A stretch of DNA of 64,000 nucleotides from Massilia violaceinigra (GTDB lineage Bacteria > Pseudomonadota > Gammaproteobacteria > Burkholderiales > Burkholderiaceae_D). Positions within the stretch are counted from its first letter, which is position 1. Every line of letters begins with the position of its first letter. The stretch is taken from NCBI RefSeq assembly GCF_002752675.1, contig NZ_CP024608.1, positions 4,588,001-4,652,000 of the forward strand. Direction: 5' to 3'. Below the pieces are notes generated by a model. It saw nothing but the letters and a program-made list of their open reading frames with translations, ran no database searches and was not told where the DNA came from. Positions 45,923 through 55,309 of the stretch are shown here, piece by piece. Both the position numbers and the translations under genes were made by a program.

Positions 45923-47266
45923 ATGAAACGAACGCTGTACACCATTCTGGGTGTCGATCCCCTCGCCACTTCTGAAGAGATTGCTGCCGCGTACGCGCGC
46001 TTGCATGCGGCGTTCCAGAGCGGTTCGTACGACCGCAACGACTGGGTCCTGGTGCGCGAAGCCTATGCCGTGCTGTCGAACACCGACAAGCGCGCGATGT
46101 ACGACCGCAGCCAGATCGCACCGCCGCTGACGCGCAGCGTCGAGCAGGCGCCCGCGCAGCAAGGTTTCAGCCTCGACTGGCGCTATGGCCTGGCCGCAGG
46201 CCTGCTCGTGGCCGGGCTGGTGTATTTTGCCAAGGGCCGCCCGCCGGCACCGGCGCCGGTTATTGCGACCCAGGGCGCCACCCAGAACGCCACCCCGGTG
46301 CTGATGCAGGACAGCGGTACGCGCGCCGATCCATTCGCGGGCCAGTCCCAGGGCGCGCAAGCACCCGCTGGCGGCAGCTCGTCCGGCGCGCTGGGCATGG
46401 AAGACCTGTTCGCCAAACTGTCGCCGTATGTGGCGCGTATTAATATGTACAGGGGCGGCATCCAGACCGGCACCGGCAGCGGCGTGGCACTCGGCGGCGA
46501 CGCGATCATTACCAACTGCCATGTGGCGCTGGCGGGCACGCGCCTGCAGGTCAAGCTCGGGCAGGACAGCTACGAAGCGACCGTCGCCGTGGCCGACGAA
46601 GAACGCGACCTGTGCAAGCTGTCGGTCAAGGGCCTTAATGCCCCGGCCGTGGTGATCGGCGCGTCGAGCGACGTGCGCACCGGCCAGCGCGTGATTGCCA
46701 TTGGCGCTCCGCACGGGCTCGATTTGACGATCAGCGACGGCATCGTGTCGTCGCTGCGTCCGCTCGACGGCGGCACGCTGATCCAGACCACGGCGCCGGT
46801 CTCGCCCGGATCGAGCGGTGGCGGGCTGTTCGACAGTGCGGGCCGGCTGGTCGGGATCGTCACCTTCCAGATGCGCACGGGACAGAATCTGAATTTCGCC
46901 GCGCCGGCCGAATGGATCGGCAGCATGCGTTCGCGCAGCGGCAGCGGACTCATCGGCAAGATGAGCGCGGAACGCGCCCAGAGTGACCCGGCCCAGAGCG
47001 CGCGCAATGGCGATATGGTGGTGGGCCAGTGGCATTGCCACGATACGATCGGCGGTACCTCGGTGCTGATTTCCTTCCATGACGACCGCACGCTGGAAAT
47101 GCGCTATGAGAACCGGGTGTCGCCAGGCCGCTGGATGTACCGCGACGGCCAGCTGGGAATTCAGTTCGCGAACGTGGCCGATACCATGCGGATGGAAGAG
47201 CTGTCGCGCGACAAGATGATCCTCAAGTTCAACGTGGGTCAGCGGCTGGTCTGCGCGCGGCGTTAA
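45923..47266 (+). CDS. J-domain / trypsin-like serine protease fusion
   Basis: A 447-aa protein joining an N-terminal J-like domain (residues 1-60, 'LYTILGVDPLATSEEIAAAYARL' in parts, ending 'DKRAMYDRS') to a membrane segment (~90-108) and a DegP/HtrA-like S1C protease domain with catalytic triad H200 ('TNCHVAL'), D229 ('EERDLCKL') and S298 ('SPGSSGGG'). The J-domain lacks the HPD tripeptide needed to stimulate DnaK (the position reads LHAAF), so it may be a docking module only. A C-terminal ~90-residue domain follows ('VVGQWHCHDTIGGTSVLISF'). The membrane helix places the protease in the periplasm. ATG 45923 follows GGAGA. Role unknown; envelope protein quality control is plausible. Confidence 0.85.
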   Translation: MKRTLYTILGVDPLATSEEIAAAYARLHAAFQSGSYDRNDWVLVREAYAVLSNTDKRAMYDRSQIAPPLTRSVEQAPAQQGFSLDWRYGLAAGLLVAGLVYFAKGRPPAPAPVIATQGATQNATPVLMQDSGTRADPFAGQSQGAQAPAGGSSSGALGMEDLFAKLSPYVARINMYRGGIQTGTGSGVALGGDAIITNCHVALAGTRLQVKLGQDSYEATVAVADEERDLCKLSVKGLNAPAVVIGASSDVRTGQRVIAIGAPHGLDLTISDGIVSSLRPLDGGTLIQTTAPVSPGSSGGGLFDSAGRLVGIVTFQMRTGQNLNFAAPAEWIGSMRSRSGSGLIGKMSAERAQSDPAQSARNGDMVVGQWHCHDTIGGTSVLISFHDDRTLEMRYENRVSPGRWMYRDGQLGIQFANVADTMRMEELSRDKMILKFNVGQRLVCARR

Positions 47267-47428
47267 GATTCGTCGCGGCGGTCCCCTTCACGCTGTTGTT
47301 CCGTGCAGGGGTGGCCCGGTCGCCATGCGGAACCGTGTGGCCGCGCGACGCTCCCAGCGCCGCGCGAAGCCGGTTCCCCCCCATGGCTGAAACGACGGCG
47401 CTGGAGGCAATAGTCGTCATCGCCCCCA

Positions 47429-48223
47429 TCAACGCAGCAAAAAATTCCCTTTCCCTGCCGTAATCACGCCCTGATCCGCAACCGTATCATCCTTGAGCAA
47501 CACTCCAGACATTCCGCGCTGGCGCGCCTGCGTCAGCAGGTGATGCAACCGGTACGCCGCCTCGTCGTAACCGAGCCCGGCCGGCCGCACATTGGAAATG
47601 CAGTTGCGGTCGGCATCGGTCAAGCCGACGCGCGGCGCCCAGCTCATGTAAATGCCCATGCTGTCCGGTGAACTGAGGCCGGGCCGCTCGCCGATCAGCA
47701 CGGCCACCGCGCGGGCATTCAGCAATTGCCCGATCTCGTCGCCGATGGCCACGCGCGCCTGGCGGGCAATGACAATCGGTCCCACACTCCATTGCTCCTG
47801 TTGCAAGCGCTCCAGCACCAGCGCCAGGAACGGCTGCGCGTTCTGTTCGATCGCCAGCGCCGACAAGCCGTCGCCAATGACCAGTGCCAGGTCGCACGAA
47901 GCCGGCGCCGCGGCCATCAAGGCGGCACGCGACGGCGCATCGAGCACGCGGCCCAGGTCCGGACGCTGCAGGTAAGTGGCGCGGTCCGGGCAAGCGCTGT
48001 GCACGGCGACGCAGGCGTGCCCGTTCCCGGACAATGCCGCCGCCAGCGCACCGGCATCGAGCGCCATGTGCACCGCGTCGCGCGCACGCGCATGCGCCAG
48101 CTGGAAATCGAGCTGCGCCGAAGTCGGCACGCTCACGCCGCTACGCCCGAGCGCGATGCGCGCCTGGGTCAGTCCGCGCAAGGCCTGCCAGGGGTTGGAC
48201 AGCACATGTTTGGGTTGGTTCAT
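47429..48223 (-). CDS. eutC: Ethanolamine ammonia-lyase small subunit EutC
   Basis: A 264-aa light chain of the adenosylcobalamin-dependent ethanolamine ammonia-lyase, which splits ethanolamine to acetaldehyde and ammonia. Hallmarks: 'TQARIALGRSGVSVPT' (~18-33), 'LDFQLAHARARDAVH', 'LVIGDGLSALAIEQNA' and 'IGERPGLSSPDSMGIYMSW'. The ATG at 48223 overlaps the eutB stop (ATGA); the longer frame to 48514 is a shadow inside eutB. No eut microcompartment genes are nearby. Confidence 0.94.
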   Translation of the reverse strand: MNQPKHVLSNPWQALRGLTQARIALGRSGVSVPTSAQLDFQLAHARARDAVHMALDAGALAAALSGNGHACVAVHSACPDRATYLQRPDLGRVLDAPSRAALMAAAPASCDLALVIGDGLSALAIEQNAQPFLALVLERLQQEQWSVGPIVIARQARVAIGDEIGQLLNARAVAVLIGERPGLSSPDSMGIYMSWAPRVGLTDADRNCISNVRPAGLGYDEAAYRLHHLLTQARQRGMSGVLLKDDTVADQGVITAGKGNFLLR

Positions 48224-49614
48224 AAGCGGAGCAAGGCTTGCTGAAAGGCCGGCGCCAGGGCGTCCGGCAGTTGCGCGGCGCCATCGCCGCAAAAGATCTG
48301 CATGCGGTGCAGCCAGGCTTCGAATTCGGGTGCGGCGCGCAAGCCCAGCACACGGCGCGTGTACAAGGCGTCGTGAAAGGAGGTGCTCTGGTAGTTGAGC
48401 ATGATGTCGTCCGACCCCGGCACGCCCATCACGAAATTGCAGCCGGCCGCGCCGAGCATGGTCAGCAGCACGTCCATGTCGTCCTGGTCGGCTTCGGCAT
48501 GGTTGGTGTAGCAAACGTCGCAGCCCATCGGCAAGCCGAGCAGCTTGGCGCAGAAGTGGTCTTCCAGCCCGGCACGGATGATCTGCTTGCCGTCGTACAG
48601 GTATTCGGGGCCGATGAAACCAACCACCGAGTTCACCAGCAGCGGCTTGAACGCGCGCGCCACCGCGTAGGCGCGCGCTTCGCAGCTTTGCTGGTCGACC
48701 CCGTGGTGGGCATTGGCCGACAGCGCGCTGCCCTGGCCGGTTTCAAAATACATGACGTTGTCGCCCACCGTGCCGCGCCCCAGCGACAGGGCGGCGCCGC
48801 GCGCTTCGGCCAGCAGCGCCAGGTCGATGCCGAAGCCGCGGTTGGCGGCCTCGGTTCCGGCCACCGACTGGAACACCAGGTCGACCGGGGCGCCGCGGTT
48901 GATCGCCTCGATGGTGTTGGTGACGTGGGTCAGCACGCACGACTGGGTGGGGATCCGGTAGCGGGCGATGACGGCGTCGAGCATGCCAACCAGCGTGACG
49001 ACCTGGGCCACGTTGTCGGTGGCCGGGTTGATGCCGATCACGGCGTCGCCGCTGCCGTACATGAGGCCGTCGAGCATGCTGGCCGCGATGCCGGTGGCGT
49101 CGTCGGTCGGGTGGTTCGGCTGCAGGCGCGTGGCCATGCGGCCTTCCAGGCCGAGCGTGTTGCGAAAGGCCGTGACCACGCGGCATTTGCGCGCCACCAG
49201 CACCAGGTCCTGGATGCGCATGATTTTTGATACGGCGGCCGCCATTTCCGGCGTGATGCCGGGCGCGACGGCGGCCAGGGTGGGGCTGTCGGCCGCGTCG
49301 CTCAGCAGCCAGTTGCGCAGGTCGCCGACGGTCAGATGCGCGATGGGCGCGAACGCGGCGGCATCGTGGCTGTCGACGATCAGGCGCGTGACTTCATCGT
49401 CTTCGTAGGGAATCAGGGGATTGTCGAGGATGGTGCGCAGCGGCAGGTCGGCCAGCGCCATCTGGGCGGCCACCCGTTCTTCGGCGCTGGCAGCGGCCAC
49501 GCCCGCCAGCAGGTCGCCCGCGCGGGCCGGCGAGCTGCGGGCCATCAAGTCCTTGAGGTCGCGAAACGCGTAGGTGCGCGGCCCGACCATGTGCGAAAAC
49601 CGCTGTGTTGTCAC
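48220..49614 (-). CDS. eutB: Ethanolamine ammonia-lyase large subunit EutB
   Basis: A 464-aa catalytic heavy chain. Family motifs are abundant: 'LLAGVAAASAEERVAAQ' (~30-46), 'NPLIPYEDDEVTRLI', 'RLQPNHPTDDATGIAASM', 'GVNPATDNV'-type sequence (here GINPATDNV), 'YFETGQGSALSANAHHG' and 'GLPMGCDVCYTNHAEADQ'. I place the start at the GTG at 49614, which gives the usual N-terminal spacing; ATG at 49590 is an alternative and would give 456 aa. It starts 49 bp downstream of the YdjM-like gene, so the three may share a transcript. Confidence 0.94.
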   Translation of the reverse strand: MTTQRFSHMVGPRTYAFRDLKDLMARSSPARAGDLLAGVAAASAEERVAAQMALADLPLRTILDNPLIPYEDDEVTRLIVDSHDAAAFAPIAHLTVGDLRNWLLSDAADSPTLAAVAPGITPEMAAAVSKIMRIQDLVLVARKCRVVTAFRNTLGLEGRMATRLQPNHPTDDATGIAASMLDGLMYGSGDAVIGINPATDNVAQVVTLVGMLDAVIARYRIPTQSCVLTHVTNTIEAINRGAPVDLVFQSVAGTEAANRGFGIDLALLAEARGAALSLGRGTVGDNVMYFETGQGSALSANAHHGVDQQSCEARAYAVARAFKPLLVNSVVGFIGPEYLYDGKQIIRAGLEDHFCAKLLGLPMGCDVCYTNHAEADQDDMDVLLTMLGAAGCNFVMGVPGSDDIMLNYQSTSFHDALYTRRVLGLRAAPEFEAWLHRMQIFCGDGAAQLPDALAPAFQQALLRL

Positions 49615-49663
49615 GAGATGTCCGGCGGTGGTTAGCTTGGAAACAGCATAGCACGGTCCCGCG

Positions 49664-50881
49664 CTACAGCAGATCCGCGCGCGGATAGTCCCACGCCGGC
49701 ACGCCCGTGGGGCAGGGCTGGCCGTTTGCCTGGTCGAGCGGAAAGGTGGTGAAATTGCCCGCCGGAGTGTTGCTGAAGCGGGCGTCGGACGCATTATCCG
49801 GACCCAGCGCGGGCATGCGCGCGAAGCGCAGCCAGGCATCGAAGCGGCAGTTGCTGGTCTGAAGTTTGCGCAAGCGGGCCAGCGGCGCTTCCTCGCTCCA
49901 GTTGACGACGAGCTGCGCTTTCAGCGGCCGTATGCCTTCGGCGAGGGCCGTGGGACAGGCATCGAGCGCGAGCACGCTTGGTGCCACGCTGACCATGCCG
50001 CGCCGCAGCCGGTAGGTGCCGGCGACGGCATCCCGTTCGGCCGACACGAAAATCCAGCATGCCGGGTTGGTGGGGAATGCCGTCATGGCGGTATCGAGCA
50101 GGGTGCTGGCCGGATCGAGCTGGCGCAGGTGGTCGGCCACGATGGTTTTGCCGCGCTGCATCGCCGCACCCTGCATAGCCACGAAGCCGACGCCGCCCAG
50201 CAGCGCGGCGCACAAGGCCAGCTTGCCACTCTTGCCGACGCGCTGCTGCAGCATGGTCAGCACGGCACCGAACGCCAGCAGGGCCGTGAGCGAACCCCAG
50301 TGCAGATACCCGCGCATGGTGAAATAGCCGAGCACGGCGGCCAACCCGCCCAGCAGCAGCCCGCGCCAGACGCGGCTGCCCAGCGTCATCGCCAGCGGCA
50401 CGGCGCCGGCCACCCAGAACACCGGTTCGAGGATGAAGACCGCGTCGCCGTAGAACCAGCGCGCATCGAACGGATAAAACGGATGCACGCCGTACGAGTT
50501 CAGCGCATCCATTCCCAGATGCAGCAGGAAGCCGGCGCCGACGGCCGCGAGCAGGCCGGCGCGGGCCGGTTTGCTGGCGCGCAGCAGGGCGCGCGCGCCG
50601 GGCCACAGCATCCACAGCAGCGCGATCAGCAGCAGCGCCTGCGGCACTTCGTACAGCAGCGTGTGGGTGTGGCCGCGGTGATGCAGCAGGTAGCCCAGCG
50701 GCTGGGGCAAGAGCCCGGTGAGCACGAGGTCGAGGTCGGGAAAATTGCTGGCGGCCCAGCACGACACGAGCATCAGGCGGCGCCGGGTGCGCTGGTGGGC
50801 CGGATCGGCTTCCGCAGGCAAAGTACGGTGAACCAGTTCGCCAACGGCCAGTCCAACCAACGAGTGACTTAAATTATCCAT
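49664..50881 (-). CDS. YdjM-like (DUF457) membrane-bound metal-dependent hydrolase family protein
   Basis: A 405-aa integral membrane protein of the YdjM/LexA-binding, DUF457 type. The N-terminal 'MDNLSHSLVGLAVGEL' and the His/Asp-rich 'NFPDLDLVL' and 'HHRGHTHTLLYE' (~70) motifs form the putative metal site, followed by 'HLGMDALNSYGVHPFYPF' (~130). About seven membrane helices lie between residues ~60 and 240, with a large soluble C-terminal part. The activity of the family is unproven. It precedes eutB on the same strand. Confidence 0.84.
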   Translation of the reverse strand: MDNLSHSLVGLAVGELVHRTLPAEADPAHQRTRRRLMLVSCWAASNFPDLDLVLTGLLPQPLGYLLHHRGHTHTLLYEVPQALLLIALLWMLWPGARALLRASKPARAGLLAAVGAGFLLHLGMDALNSYGVHPFYPFDARWFYGDAVFILEPVFWVAGAVPLAMTLGSRVWRGLLLGGLAAVLGYFTMRGYLHWGSLTALLAFGAVLTMLQQRVGKSGKLALCAALLGGVGFVAMQGAAMQRGKTIVADHLRQLDPASTLLDTAMTAFPTNPACWIFVSAERDAVAGTYRLRRGMVSVAPSVLALDACPTALAEGIRPLKAQLVVNWSEEAPLARLRKLQTSNCRFDAWLRFARMPALGPDNASDARFSNTPAGNFTTFPLDQANGQPCPTGVPAWDYPRADLL

Positions 50882-50982
50882 GCCGGCGATCTTACCGTGC
50901 CTGCATCGTTCATGCAGATGAGTTTGATGCCGGTGGAGCCGTCATGGCGGGAGAAACGCAGCATCAACCGGGGAAACAGATA

Positions 50983-52092
50983 ATGAAACTATCCATCTCA
51001 TTTGCAGCAGCCGCCGTGCTTGGTTCGCTAAGCGGCTGGGCATGTGCGCAGTCGTCCGTGACCATGTACGGCGTTGTCGACGCCGGCCTCGTGCGCGAGC
51101 AGGGCGGCGCCGGCGGCAACCTCACGCGGGTCAGCAGTGGTGTCGGCTCGGCGTCGCGCATCGGGTTCCGCGGATCGGAAGACCTGGGGTATGGCTGGAG
51201 CGCCAACTTCCTGCTGGAAGCGGGTGCGCGTATCGACACCGGCCAGCAGGAGGAAGCCGGGGCGCTGTTCCACCGCCAGGCTTACGTGGGGGCGCGTCAT
51301 CGGGAGTATGGCGGGCTGACCCTGGGGCGCCAGTACACGCCTTACTATAATGCGCTGACCGGCGTGGCGGACCCGTTCGGCGGCGGCTACGCGGGCACTG
51401 CCAAGAACCTGTTCCCGGCCGGCGGCCAGAATACGCGCACCAGCAACGCCATCGTGTATTCGATGCCGGAAATCATGGGCGTGACGGGGGAGGTGTCCTA
51501 CGCGCTTGGCGAGCAGCCCGGCGGCAGCACGGCCGGACGCCAGTTCGGATTGTCCCTCGGTTACAGCCGGGGTGGACTCAATGCGCGCCTGGCCTACAAC
51601 CACCGCAACAATGACGTCACCACGGCTGCCGGCGCGGCTTCGGTGCCGCCGCTGCCTGCCGCCGAGCGCGAGATCGGGCGCAATACGCTGCTGGCAGCCA
51701 ATTACGACTTTGGCGTTGCCCGCGCTTACGCGGCATATGGGGTGGACAAGGGGACCAACAGCGCGCTGCTGCCCAACAGCGGCAATCCGTATGGGGGCGT
51801 GCGGCCCACCGCCTCGACGGACAGCCGCGACATGCTGCTGGGAGCCTCGGTCCCGTTCGGCATGACCACGCTGATGGCATCGTATATCCGCAAGAACGAC
51901 CGGACAGCCTACAACCAGGATGCGCATCAGTGGGGCGTGGGGGTGAGCCATGTGCTGTCGCGGCGCACCAGCCTGTACACGGCGTATGCGCGCATCAAGA
52001 ACAAGCGCGGCGCTGGCTACACCGTCGGCAACAACACGGAACCAGGCAGCGGCGACAGCGCCTTCAACCTGGGTGTGCGGCATGTGTTCTGA
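50983..52092 (+). CDS. Outer-membrane porin (Neisseria/OmpC-like type)
   Basis: A 369-aa trimeric-type general porin. The signal peptide (MKLSISFAAAAVLGSLSGWACAQ) and mature start 'SSVTMYGVVDAGLVRE' are typical of betaproteobacterial porins, as are 'RIGFRGSEDLGYGWSANFLLE', 'LTLGRQYTPYYNAL' and the terminal 'FNLGVRHVF' with the final Phe for BAM recognition. Selectivity cannot be read off. ATG 50983 has a GGGGAAA site; an in-frame ATG at 50944 is upstream of the signal sequence. Confidence 0.94.
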   Translation: MKLSISFAAAAVLGSLSGWACAQSSVTMYGVVDAGLVREQGGAGGNLTRVSSGVGSASRIGFRGSEDLGYGWSANFLLEAGARIDTGQQEEAGALFHRQAYVGARHREYGGLTLGRQYTPYYNALTGVADPFGGGYAGTAKNLFPAGGQNTRTSNAIVYSMPEIMGVTGEVSYALGEQPGGSTAGRQFGLSLGYSRGGLNARLAYNHRNNDVTTAAGAASVPPLPAAEREIGRNTLLAANYDFGVARAYAAYGVDKGTNSALLPNSGNPYGGVRPTASTDSRDMLLGASVPFGMTTLMASYIRKNDRTAYNQDAHQWGVGVSHVLSRRTSLYTAYARIKNKRGAGYTVGNNTEPGSGDSAFNLGVRHVF

Positions 52093-52339
52093 CGGCCCAT
52101 GGCATGTTATGCGGACCCGGATAAGTTCCATTTAATCGGGCGAACGCGTTTGACATCGCGCAAATTGAGGCGAGCGCACAAGGCTAGTCTGGTTTGTGCG
52201 GTGCATGCCCGGCGCTGCGGGAGTTCATCTGTTCGAGACGTGGCCCACGCTCGGTACTCTTGCGGGAATTGCAGCGTGCCCGGTGATGCGCTGCCTGTCG
52301 GGCGCGACCGGTCGCAACGGAGTCAAAAAGGAGGCCAAC

Positions 52340-53191
52340 ATGGAGTACAAAACGATCGTGGTGCATGTCGACGAGTCGCCCCAGGCCGCTGTGCGTATTG
52401 ACGCCGCGGCCCGACTGGCCATCGAGCACAATGCGCATCTGATCGGCAGCGCGCTGACCAACCTGCCGCCGCGCCTGCTCGCGCTGAGCGGGCTCGATCC
52501 CAGCCTGCCGCCGGTGCAGGCTCCGCTGGCCGAGTTGCGCCGCCTGGCCGACAGCGCGCTCGATGCCTTTGAGCAGCGGGCTAACGCGCTGGGCGTGCTG
52601 TCGTTCGAACGGCGCCGGCTGGAGGAAGAAATCGGGCTGGGCATGAGTCTGCAGGCGCGCTATTGCGATCTGCTCGTGATCGGGCAGCACGATGCCGCGC
52701 ATCCCTTGCCGGGCATGCGCGCCGATTTTCCCGAGTACGTCCTGCTCAACTCCGCCAAACCGGTGCTGGTGGTGCCCGCGGGGGCGCGGGGCGCCTCCAT
52801 TGGGGCGCCGCTGGGGCAGCGGATCGTGGTCGGCTGGAACGGCAGCGCCCCGGCCAGCCGTGCGATCGCCAGTGCTATTCCGCTGATGCAACGCGCGCGC
52901 CAGGTGGACATTGTGGTAGCCGATGCGCGGGCCCAGGGCGATCTGCACGGTGCCACGCCGGGCGCCGACCTCGCCTTGTACCTGGCACGGCACGCGATCC
53001 GGGTCAACGTGCGCGACGTCGACAGTCATGCGGACGCCGGCCGGGCGCTGCTGGCGGCGGCGGGTGAGGCGGGCGCCGACCTGATCGTGATGGGCGCTTA
53101 CGGCCGCTCGCGCTTTCGCGAAGTCTTGCTGGGCGGCGCGACCAGGACCTTGCTCCGCTCATCGACATTGCCGCTCTGGATGGCCCACTAG
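52340..53191 (+). CDS. Universal stress protein (tandem Usp)
   Basis: A 283-aa tandem universal stress protein. The first Usp domain starts 'YKTIVVHVDESPQAAVRI'; the second holds the ATP-binding type loop 'GAYGRSRFREVLLGGATRTLL' (split, ~residue 250-270, GxxG-9-G pattern). The ATG is preceded by AAAGGAGG. Such proteins respond to stress; nothing in the neighbourhood gives a specific partner. Confidence 0.9.
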   Translation: MEYKTIVVHVDESPQAAVRIDAAARLAIEHNAHLIGSALTNLPPRLLALSGLDPSLPPVQAPLAELRRLADSALDAFEQRANALGVLSFERRRLEEEIGLGMSLQARYCDLLVIGQHDAAHPLPGMRADFPEYVLLNSAKPVLVVPAGARGASIGAPLGQRIVVGWNGSAPASRAIASAIPLMQRARQVDIVVADARAQGDLHGATPGADLALYLARHAIRVNVRDVDSHADAGRALLAAAGEAGADLIVMGAYGRSRFREVLLGGATRTLLRSSTLPLWMAH

Positions 53192-53566
53192 ACGCGGGCG
53201 GCAGGAAACAGGAGCACGGCCTCGAACCTTGTGAATAGCGGTGGCTGGGGCACTCAGCGCGGAAGGCCTGGAGCCAGACCTTGCGCATGGCGGTGGCTGG
53301 GGCACTCAACGCGGATGGGATGGAGCCGGGCCACGCCGTCCCGGGCTTGCCAATAGCGCTGGCGGTGGGGCAGGGCGTGCCGCACTGCCGAGGCGCGGGA
53401 GAGGGGCGCACCCGTGTTGCCGCTGGCGCGCACCGATTTGCTGCACGGGCATGCGCACTGGCGGCCTCGCAAGAGAATCAGGCACGCCTGCGCGAGGATT
53501 TGATCTTGGCGCGCAGGCGTTTTGCGCCTTACACTGGCGGCTGACGAACCCGCCACAGAGGAGCCG
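53192..53566. repeat. Intergenic region with a 52-bp imperfect tandem repeat
   Basis: The 375-bp gap holds two copies of a 52-bp unit, 53228-53279 and 53280-53331, sharing GGTGGCTGGGGCACTCA and TGGAGCC, with a more divergent third trace near 53346. I see no gene in either strand that is convincing. The unit is high in GC and could be a decayed coding or mobile sequence. Confidence 0.7.
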
Positions 53567-54499
53567 ATGCCAACGCCGCCGAGCAGACAAGACCGCATGA
53601 TCGCCTTGCTGGGCAGGCTGGCGCCGTCCGAGGGCTATACTGCGTCCGCGCTCGACGACGTGCGCTTCATGCGCGCGAACCGGGCCGTGGCACGCGTGCC
53701 TGTGCTGTACGAGCCATGCATCGTGATCGTCTGCCAGGGCCGCAAGCGGGGGTATCTGGGCGAGCAAAGCTTCATTTACGATGCCCAGCAGTTTCTGGTG
53801 CTGTCGGTGCCTTTGCCTTTCGAGAGCGAGACCGACGCCAGCGAAGCCGAGCCGCTGCTGGCGCTCAAGATGCACATCGACCTCGCAGTCGCTGCCGAGC
53901 TCGCGCTGGCGCTCGGCCCCGCGCCGTCAGCCCACACCACGCCCGTCAGCATGTGCTCGACGGCGATGGACGAGGCCATGGGTGACGCCGTGCTGCGCCT
54001 GCTCGAAGTGCTGTTGTGCCCGGTGGAAGCGCGCGTACTGGGACCGGGCATCCTGCGCGAAATTCTGTATCGGGTCCTGACCGGCGAACAGGGCGGCTCT
54101 GTGCGTGCGGCCTTGGCCCAGCACAGCCAGTTCGGCAAGATCGGCAAGGCGCTGCGCCGCATCCATGCGGGTTTCAGCGGCGAGCTGGACGTGCCGATCT
54201 TGGCGCATGAGGCAGGCATGAGCGTGGCGGCTTTCCACGCCAACTTCAAGGCGGTGACGCAAACCTCGCCGATCCAGTATCTCAAGAGCACGCGCCTGCA
54301 CAAGGCAAGGCTGTTGATGGTGCAGGAGGGCATGAGCGCCTCGTCTGCCTCGAACCGGGTCGGCTATGAAAGCAGTTCGCAGTTCAGCCGCGAATTCAAG
54401 CGCTTTTTCGGCCGCAGTCCGGTGCAGGAGGCGGCGATGATGAAAACGCTCCTGAGCCAGGCGCCGAGCGAGCCGCCCGGCTACGTGAGCGCGCATTAG
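53567..54499 (+). CDS. AraC-family transcriptional regulator
   Basis: A 310-aa regulator with the AraC_N (cupin-like) N-terminal domain ('VPVLYEPCIVIVCQGRKRGYLG', ~45-65) and a C-terminal double HTH ('LAHEAGMSVAAFHANFKAVTQTSPIQYLK' in parts, then 'VGYESSSQFSREFKRFFGRSP'). This architecture matches the YqhC/AlkS-like sub-group whose members often sense aldehydes or stress. No divergent target gene is adjacent, so the regulon is unknown. ATG 53567 is preceded by AGAGGAG; the frame to 53522 lacks it. Confidence 0.9.
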   Translation: MPTPPSRQDRMIALLGRLAPSEGYTASALDDVRFMRANRAVARVPVLYEPCIVIVCQGRKRGYLGEQSFIYDAQQFLVLSVPLPFESETDASEAEPLLALKMHIDLAVAAELALALGPAPSAHTTPVSMCSTAMDEAMGDAVLRLLEVLLCPVEARVLGPGILREILYRVLTGEQGGSVRAALAQHSQFGKIGKALRRIHAGFSGELDVPILAHEAGMSVAAFHANFKAVTQTSPIQYLKSTRLHKARLLMVQEGMSASSASNRVGYESSSQFSREFKRFFGRSPVQEAAMMKTLLSQAPSEPPGYVSAH

Positions 54500-54693
54500 C
54501 CGGAACGGCTGAAGAAGCTGGCAATCCCGCTCAAGCTCTCAGACTGCTCAAGTACTGGCAAATAAGCGGGTTGGTGGCGCAGGTACCGGTGCAAGGCGCA
54601 TCCCGCTGGCTGTCGCAGCCAAGCGACGTTGAAAGCGCCAACCGGGACGCGCGGTCATGCTCGTATCCGCTAACGGCAGCGTCGTACAATTCG

Positions 54694-55200
54694 TCAAGGC
54701 GCCACGGTATGCAGCAATACCGTCGTCACGCTGCCATCCTTGTCGACGATGAGCTGATATAGCCGGTCGAATTCATCATCCCCGATGTCGCTACCAGGTT
54801 TGCCGCCGAACAAGCGCACCAGTTCGGGCACGGTATTGGAATGGCCCACCACCAAGGCCGTACCGCCCGCCGCCTTGACCTGCGCGACCAGGTTGGCGCT
54901 TTGCGCGGGATCGTACACCTGCACCTGTAATCCCAAGTCGGTGGCGAGCGGCTGGGCGGTCTGGCGTGTACGCTGCGCCGTGCTGCTGTACACATGCGCG
55001 ATGCCGGTCGACTTGAGAATGGCGGCGATATTGCGTGCGCGCGCCTTGCCCTGGGCGGTCAGATCAGGATCTTTCTCGACCGCTGCCTTTTCGCCATGCC
55101 GCACCAGATAGATGATGGTTGGGTCGGCTACAGCCAGACCGGGCGCCAGCAAGGCGGAAGCCAGGAACAGGCCGCCAAGAAGGGAAGAGCGCATGCGCAT
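54694..55200 (-). CDS. Exported histidine phosphatase-superfamily protein
   Basis: A 168-aa protein with a signal peptide (SSLLGGLFLASALLAPGLAVA) and a phosphoglycerate-mutase-type fold. The RHG motif 'YLVRHGEKAAVE' (~33) and the second His in 'LVVGHSNTVPEL' (~120) are present. The substrate is unknown. The ATG at 55200 is one of two in-frame starts two codons apart. It is transcribed away from nasT. Confidence 0.86.
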   Translation of the reverse strand: MRMRSSLLGGLFLASALLAPGLAVADPTIIYLVRHGEKAAVEKDPDLTAQGKARARNIAAILKSTGIAHVYSSTAQRTRQTAQPLATDLGLQVQVYDPAQSANLVAQVKAAGGTALVVGHSNTVPELVRLFGGKPGSDIGDDEFDRLYQLIVDKDGSVTTVLLHTVAP

Positions 55201-55309
55201 GGTCGGCTTTCAGATATAAAAACAGCAATGTATCCCAGCCTGGCGAGGAAGCGCAACTGTTCCCGCTGCGCCATTCCGTTCGAGCCGCCCTTGGAGCAGC
55301 AGATCGTGC

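Noticed and set aside
52150..52155. TTGACA as a -35 box for the universal stress protein gene
   Set aside because: No -10 element at 15-19 bp spacing.
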